Positions 7,689 to 11,080 of a DNA stretch of 11,080 nucleotides are shown in pieces; within the stretch, counting starts at the first letter, position 1, and each line of letters begins with the position of its first letter. Position numbers and translations under genes: made by a program. This DNA comes from Candidatus Hydrogenedentota bacterium (GTDB lineage: Bacteria; Hydrogenedentota; Hydrogenedentia; Hydrogenedentales; CAITNO01). Location of the stretch: contig CAIJOU010000099.1 of the NCBI GenBank assembly GCA_903822375.1, forward strand, positions 1 through 11,080. The letters are read 5' to 3'. Under the pieces are notes generated by a model. That model did not search any database. It was not told the DNA's origin and saw nothing but the letters and a program-made list of their open reading frames with translations.

Positions 7689-10600
7689 CTATGGCAGGTC
7701 CTTGGCCGTGTATGCGAACTCGACGTGGTTGTTCTGACCGGGAAGAATGTTCATGGTTACGGGAGCGAACGAGTCACGACTGTCCGCACGGAAGGTGCGT
7801 CTGATGGAGACCACGGCCTGCCCGGCGGGCACTTTGTCCAGGGAGAATCGGCCGTCAAAGCCGGTCGTGGTGGAGTGCAGCGTTTCGCGGCCATCCTCGC
7901 CGGTCACCCTCACCTCCACCGTGAAATCGCCGAAGGGCATGCCGTCGAGATGCACGCCTCCCGTCAGTGTGCAATCGCCCGTTGGAACGCGCAGAACCAA
8001 GTCCTCCGTCGCCGATTCCCCGACCGTTATTTGTTGGCGGATTTCCTGCTCATAACTTCGTAAGCTGCTGTCGGGGTGATACCAGATTGCCCTCGCGCGA
8101 ACCTCCACTGTGCCGTGGAGCACGTGATCGAAATGAAACCGGCCATCCCGTTCCGTATCCATATAGACGCTCCCCAACGCCGGCTTGTCCGGGTAAGACA
8201 GGAGCACTCGGAATCGTTCCGGGCGTGTTTCGCCTTCCGCCTCCACGATGCCCTGCACCACCCCGCCCGGTTCCAGCCTGACCGTTACGGGCGTTCCCAG
8301 ACGCAGGGGCGCAAAAGACGGCCCATAGTCCCTATGGCTGACATAGACAACGCCATCGTCCGGTTCAAGCGCGTCCGTGCGAAAGATGCCGTCACTGCCG
8401 GTTCTTCCCAACGGCTTGTTTCCGGGGTAAAAGCGGTTCCCCCATTTCAGTGTGTTCTGCGTCTCCTCCGGCGTGGAGAGCTGGATTCCCGCGTCGGCCA
8501 CGGGAGCGCCCTGCTCATTCAGAACCCGGACCTCCAGCGCCGGTGCGGGATCAAGGGCTATCTCCACTTCGGCGGCTTCCTCCGGCGCTGCCGTCACGTG
8601 AAGGTCTTTCAGCACCCCGCGATACCCGGCCGCGCGCACGCACATCCGGTAGTTGCCCGGTTCCAAGTCCATCCAGTAGCGTCCGTCGGCGTCATAGATA
8701 TGGGGCATGTTTGCAGTCTGCACCGCCCAGACCAGACCGTTTGATTCAGGGAAGGCGTAAGCCTGGAAGCGGGGAACAGCCTCCCCGGTAACCCGGTCCA
8801 CAATGTGGCATTGCACTTTGACCGGGCCGTCCAGAACGATCTCCAGGTCCTTGCCGTCCGGGATGAAACGCTCTTTGACCGTCCTGCCCTCCACCGCAAG
8901 CTTGTAATACCCCGCCGACAGCCGCGCGTTCTCGAATCGGCCGTCCTCATCGGTTATGGTGGTTGACCATACGGGTCCAAGGCACTCCACGTGTTTGAAG
9001 CGGAGCGGTTTTCCCGCAGGGTCCGTCACCCGGCCCGCCACCCGCATCCCGATGGTGGCGTCATACACCAGCACCAGCCCCTCCGCATGCTCGCCCGGGT
9101 CCAGTTCCAGCCTTTCCAGTTCGTTGTTCACCAGCGTGCTGTTGCCGTGCGGGTCCACGGAAATGGTGTAGGTGCCGCCCTCGAGCGGGGGAAAGACGAA
9201 CTTGCCGTTCTCATCGGTGGTGGTTCCCGGGATGGTATTGTCTCCGTGCTCACCGATGGGCCAGGCATCCATATGCATGCCCGTCACAGGACTCCCTGCG
9301 CCGTCCACCAATTGGCCCGAAACGCGGGCCGCCGGTTCCAGCACGATTTCCACCCCCTTCACATCCTCCGTGCCCAGTGAATAGGACTCCCTGCATTTCG
9401 CGATCAGGTTGTCCGTATGTGCGCTTAACCACAACTTCTCCTGCTTTGGGCTGAGATCTGTGAGTTTGAAGGAGCCGTCCTTTTCTGAAATCGCCTCGGA
9501 CGGGGAACTTTCCGTTTGGGACATCTCCAAATGAGCGCCGGATACAGGTCGGCCCGCTTGGTCGCGCACGAAACCGGAAAGGGACACACCCATGACACGC
9601 TCAATATCCATACGGTCCAGCCGCGCGCCCCGTATCAGCCTCGCTGTCTTTTCGTTGCAGACGCTCGAATTGACGAAACCAAAGGGCGCAGACGCGGACA
9701 GCCAGTACTCACCCGACACCAGGCCGTTGATTTCGTATCCACCGTCCAGGGAGGTGTTCACCTTTATCTCGCCGGACGGCCCCACGGCCTTGACGGCGGT
9801 GAAGGGGATGCCCCGGCCTGTGGCCACGTTGTACACCCGGCCGGAAATGGCGCCCAGTTCCTCTCGGGCGGGATAGGCTTCCGGTGTAGACTCCGCTTTC
9901 CCCGGCACCCCGGCGTGGGGCACGCCTGTGTCCGTCCCAGAACCTTGGCCCTGGGTGTTCTTCGCGGCCTGCTGCAGCGAAACCAGCGGGGCGGTGACAC
10001 TGCCGAAAGAATATCGGTGCTGAAGTGTCCAGTATCCGGATGCCAGCCCCACAACCGTCATCAGGCTGGCCAAGACGGCAATGACGGTCTTGGTGGTCCA
10101 GAATCCGGCGGACAGCTTCGCCGCGGCCGTTGCGGCCGCAACGCCCGCCACGGGCTTTGTCCCGCTGAGGGCGAGTTTCCCCAAGCCCGTGACAAGTGTG
10201 GCCGGTGCCGCTTCGGCGGCGTTGGCCTTGATCAGTCCGGCCAGCGCGACGGTGCTGACAGCCACTCCCCGACGGGTGAGCGCCTTTCGAAGCTGCTCCA
10301 CGCCTTGGTCGATACGGTCGGTCACCGTCCTGCGGGGAATGCCGAGTGTTTGGGCGATGGCGGCGTGGGTCTGGTCGTCGAGAAAATGGGCCACCACTGG
10401 AACGCGCCATTTGTCGGGAAGATCGGCGATGGCCTCGTCGACAAAGCCGTAGACGTCATTCCAGGCAACCTCGTGCGCGGTTTCCTGTTCTGCCGCGAAC
10501 CGCGTCTCCCGCTCCATGCGCCGGTGTTCCGAGCGCAGCCGGGTGAGCGCCCTGTTGCATGCCGCGCGGTGGAGCCAGGGCGCAAGATACTCTCCGACGG

Positions 10601-10787
10601 GCTTCTCGGTCGTTGCCAGAATCTCAAAACATTCCTGGGCCGCGTCCTCCGCCTCCACAGAGTTGTTGAGGATGCGTCTGCATGTTCCATAGACCATGCC
10701 CGCATAGCGCGCCGCCAGGGTCTTGAACGCTTCCGCGTTCCGTTCCCGCTTCCAGTTGTCGAGGAGAAGGGCGTCCGACTCGTTCAT
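7689..10787 (-). CDS. ECF sigma factor fused through a transmembrane helix to about eight carboxypeptidase-regulatory-like repeats
   Basis: 1032 residues from the ATG at 10787; an in-frame ATG at 10832 would add 15 residues with no sigma similarity. Residues about 10-60 fit sigma2 (FKTLAARYAGMVYGTCRRIL, then VEAEDAAQECFEI). Residues about 110-172 fit sigma4, with the LPDKWR start and a helix-turn-helix (HAAIAQTLGIPRRTVTDRI). An Ala-rich linker (GLIKANAAEAAPATLV) leads to one hydrophobic helix at about 233-252 (TVIAVLASLMTVVGLASGYW), preceded by lysines, which predicts sigma inside and the rest outside. From about 312 to the end come roughly eight beta-sandwich repeats of the CarboxypepD_reg type, recognisable as SGxVxDxxGxPV followed by TDExGxFxxxxLxxGxYxxxV. 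ECF sigma factors with long C-terminal extensions are known in Planctomycetes and relatives. The role of the repeats is inferred: sensing or self-tethering, with sigma perhaps released by proteolysis. No anti-sigma gene is seen nearby. Confidence 0.85.
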   Translation of the reverse strand: MNESDALLLDNWKRERNAEAFKTLAARYAGMVYGTCRRILNNSVEAEDAAQECFEILATTEKPVGEYLAPWLHRAACNRALTRLRSEHRRMERETRFAAEQETAHEVAWNDVYGFVDEAIADLPDKWRVPVVAHFLDDQTHAAIAQTLGIPRRTVTDRIDQGVEQLRKALTRRGVAVSTVALAGLIKANAAEAAPATLVTGLGKLALSGTKPVAGVAAATAAAKLSAGFWTTKTVIAVLASLMTVVGLASGYWTLQHRYSFGSVTAPLVSLQQAAKNTQGQGSGTDTGVPHAGVPGKAESTPEAYPAREELGAISGRVYNVATGRGIPFTAVKAVGPSGEIKVNTSLDGGYEINGLVSGEYWLSASAPFGFVNSSVCNEKTARLIRGARLDRMDIERVMGVSLSGFVRDQAGRPVSGAHLEMSQTESSPSEAISEKDGSFKLTDLSPKQEKLWLSAHTDNLIAKCRESYSLGTEDVKGVEIVLEPAARVSGQLVDGAGSPVTGMHMDAWPIGEHGDNTIPGTTTDENGKFVFPPLEGGTYTISVDPHGNSTLVNNELERLELDPGEHAEGLVLVYDATIGMRVAGRVTDPAGKPLRFKHVECLGPVWSTTITDEDGRFENARLSAGYYKLAVEGRTVKERFIPDGKDLEIVLDGPVKVQCHIVDRVTGEAVPRFQAYAFPESNGLVWAVQTANMPHIYDADGRYWMDLEPGNYRMCVRAAGYRGVLKDLHVTAAPEEAAEVEIALDPAPALEVRVLNEQGAPVADAGIQLSTPEETQNTLKWGNRFYPGNKPLGRTGSDGIFRTDALEPDDGVVYVSHRDYGPSFAPLRLGTPVTVRLEPGGVVQGIVEAEGETRPERFRVLLSYPDKPALGSVYMDTERDGRFHFDHVLHGTVEVRARAIWYHPDSSLRSYEQEIRQQITVGESATEDLVLRVPTGDCTLTGGVHLDGMPFGDFTVEVRVTGEDGRETLHSTTTGFDGRFSLDKVPAGQAVVSIRRTFRADSRDSFAPVTMNILPGQNNHVEFAYTAKDLP

Positions 10788-10805
10788 GGCATGGTTCCCG
10801 GGGTT

Positions 10806-10833
10806 AGCGTAACGCTGTCTGTGTCTCAACACA
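10806..10833 (-). promoter_or_regulatory. Two adjacent inverted repeats upstream of the sigma-fusion gene
   Basis: AGCGT-A-ACGCT at 10806-10816 and TGTGT-CTCA-ACACA at 10820-10833 are perfect 5-bp inverted repeats placed 19 to 46 bases upstream of the start codon at 10787. The position suits an operator or a 5' leader structure controlling the gene. On the gene strand the outer element contains TTGAGA, a possible -35 box, but the hexamer 17 bases further on (TAACCC) is a poor -10, so I do not call a promoter. Confidence 0.3.
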
Positions 10834-10878
10834 AGTAATGCCGCAGGGAACCGGTTTGGGCGGGATGGGGAAGAGTAG

Positions 10879-11048
10879 ACGCGGCATCCTGCCGCGTTCT
10901 TGGTCCCCGCGTGTGGGGAAGAAGAGAAAAGAGGCTGGAAGTCTCTTCTATTTTGGCGGAAGCCCCGCTTCCGCCGCCGGGGCGTGGCCCCGGCGCTGTG
11001 GCACGGGCATCTTGCCCGTGGTCGGGGAACATGGGCGGGACGCCCATG
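10879..11048. repeat. Cluster of short perfect palindromes, mostly with 3-nt loops
   Basis: Five perfect stem-loops with exactly three loop bases lie within 170 bases: 10879-10897 (8-bp arms, loop TCC), 10955-10975 (9-bp arms, loop CCC), 10975-10995 (9-bp arms, loop GTG), 11002-11020 (8-bp arms, loop TCT) and 11030-11048 (8-bp arms, loop GGA). Two looser ones lie between the first and second: TCCCC/GGGGA at 10904-10919 and AGAAGAGA/TCTCTTCT at 10920-10949. The arms differ between hairpins, so these are not copies of one repeat. Read on the minus strand, the stretch gives a pseudo-peptide with MGVPPM and HGQDARAT, which I recall as a recurrent spurious annotation in Planctomycetota, Verrucomicrobiota and relatives. 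I therefore treat the 81-codon open frame at 10826-11071 as non-coding. Confidence 0.75.
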
Positions 11049-11080
11049 CCGCGGAAAGCCCTCGTTGGCATGGAAATGGA
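11049..11080. other. Window end, no feature seen
   Basis: The last 32 bases carry no gene start, repeat arm or signal that I can support. The gene beyond the palindrome cluster is not visible, so it cannot be said whether the cluster is in a leader, a trailer or between divergent genes. Confidence 0.3.

Noticed and set aside
9516..10838. 440-codon plus-strand open frame opposite the sigma domain
   Set aside because: The minus strand here encodes clear sigma2, sigma4 and a membrane helix. The plus-strand product is low-complexity Gly/Arg/His-rich with no recognisable domain.
10879..11048. CRISPR array
   Set aside because: The hairpins have different arm sequences and irregular spacing, there is no constant direct repeat with unique spacers, and no cas gene is present.
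10826..11071. 81-codon minus-strand open frame across the palindrome cluster
   Set aside because: It is composed of the translated palindromes (MGVPPM, HGQDARAT), has no ribosome binding site or domain, and such peptides are recurrent false calls in related phyla.

Overview
The window looks like chromosomal DNA from an uncultured PVC-type or neighbouring bacterium. Candidatus Hydrogenedentota fits best, with Planctomycetota and Lentisphaerota as alternatives. The reasons are the GEGEGE linker in a very large surface protein, a DUF4038-type glycoside hydrolase, a Tat-exported lyase-like enzyme, a sigma factor fused to surface-type domains, and an intergenic cluster of short GC-rich palindromes of a kind I associate with these phyla. 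This is recognition by eye; no search was run.

Layout: (1) 1-3876, plus strand, is the 3' part of a giant exported, membrane-anchored protein. It holds the tail of one arylsulfotransferase-like propeller, an Ig-like domain interrupted by a jelly-roll-like insert, a formylglycine-generating-enzyme (FGE)-fold domain, a second complete arylsulfotransferase-like propeller with the full catalytic residue set, a PKD domain and a C-terminal anchor. (2) 4048-5721, plus strand, is a Sec-exported DUF5060/DUF4038/collagen-bind-2 glycoside hydrolase of the apiosidase-like (GH140) type. (3) 5900-7594, plus strand, is a Tat-exported protein resembling an alpha/alpha-toroid polysaccharide lyase. (4) 7689-10787, minus strand and convergent with the lyase, is an ECF sigma factor continuing into a transmembrane helix and about eight carboxypeptidase-regulatory-like beta-sandwich repeats. 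(5) 10788-11080 is intergenic: two small inverted repeats just upstream of the sigma gene, then a run of perfect palindromes, most with 3-nt loops.

The three plus-strand genes all encode exported proteins. They read as a glycan-oriented cluster, with two probable carbohydrate-active enzymes beside a surface sulfotransferase-like protein. Whether they share a substrate or a transcript cannot be decided from the sequence. The sigma fusion is the most interesting object: it places sigma2/sigma4 in the cytoplasm, physically joined to a large predicted extracytoplasmic region, and no separate anti-sigma gene is present in the window.
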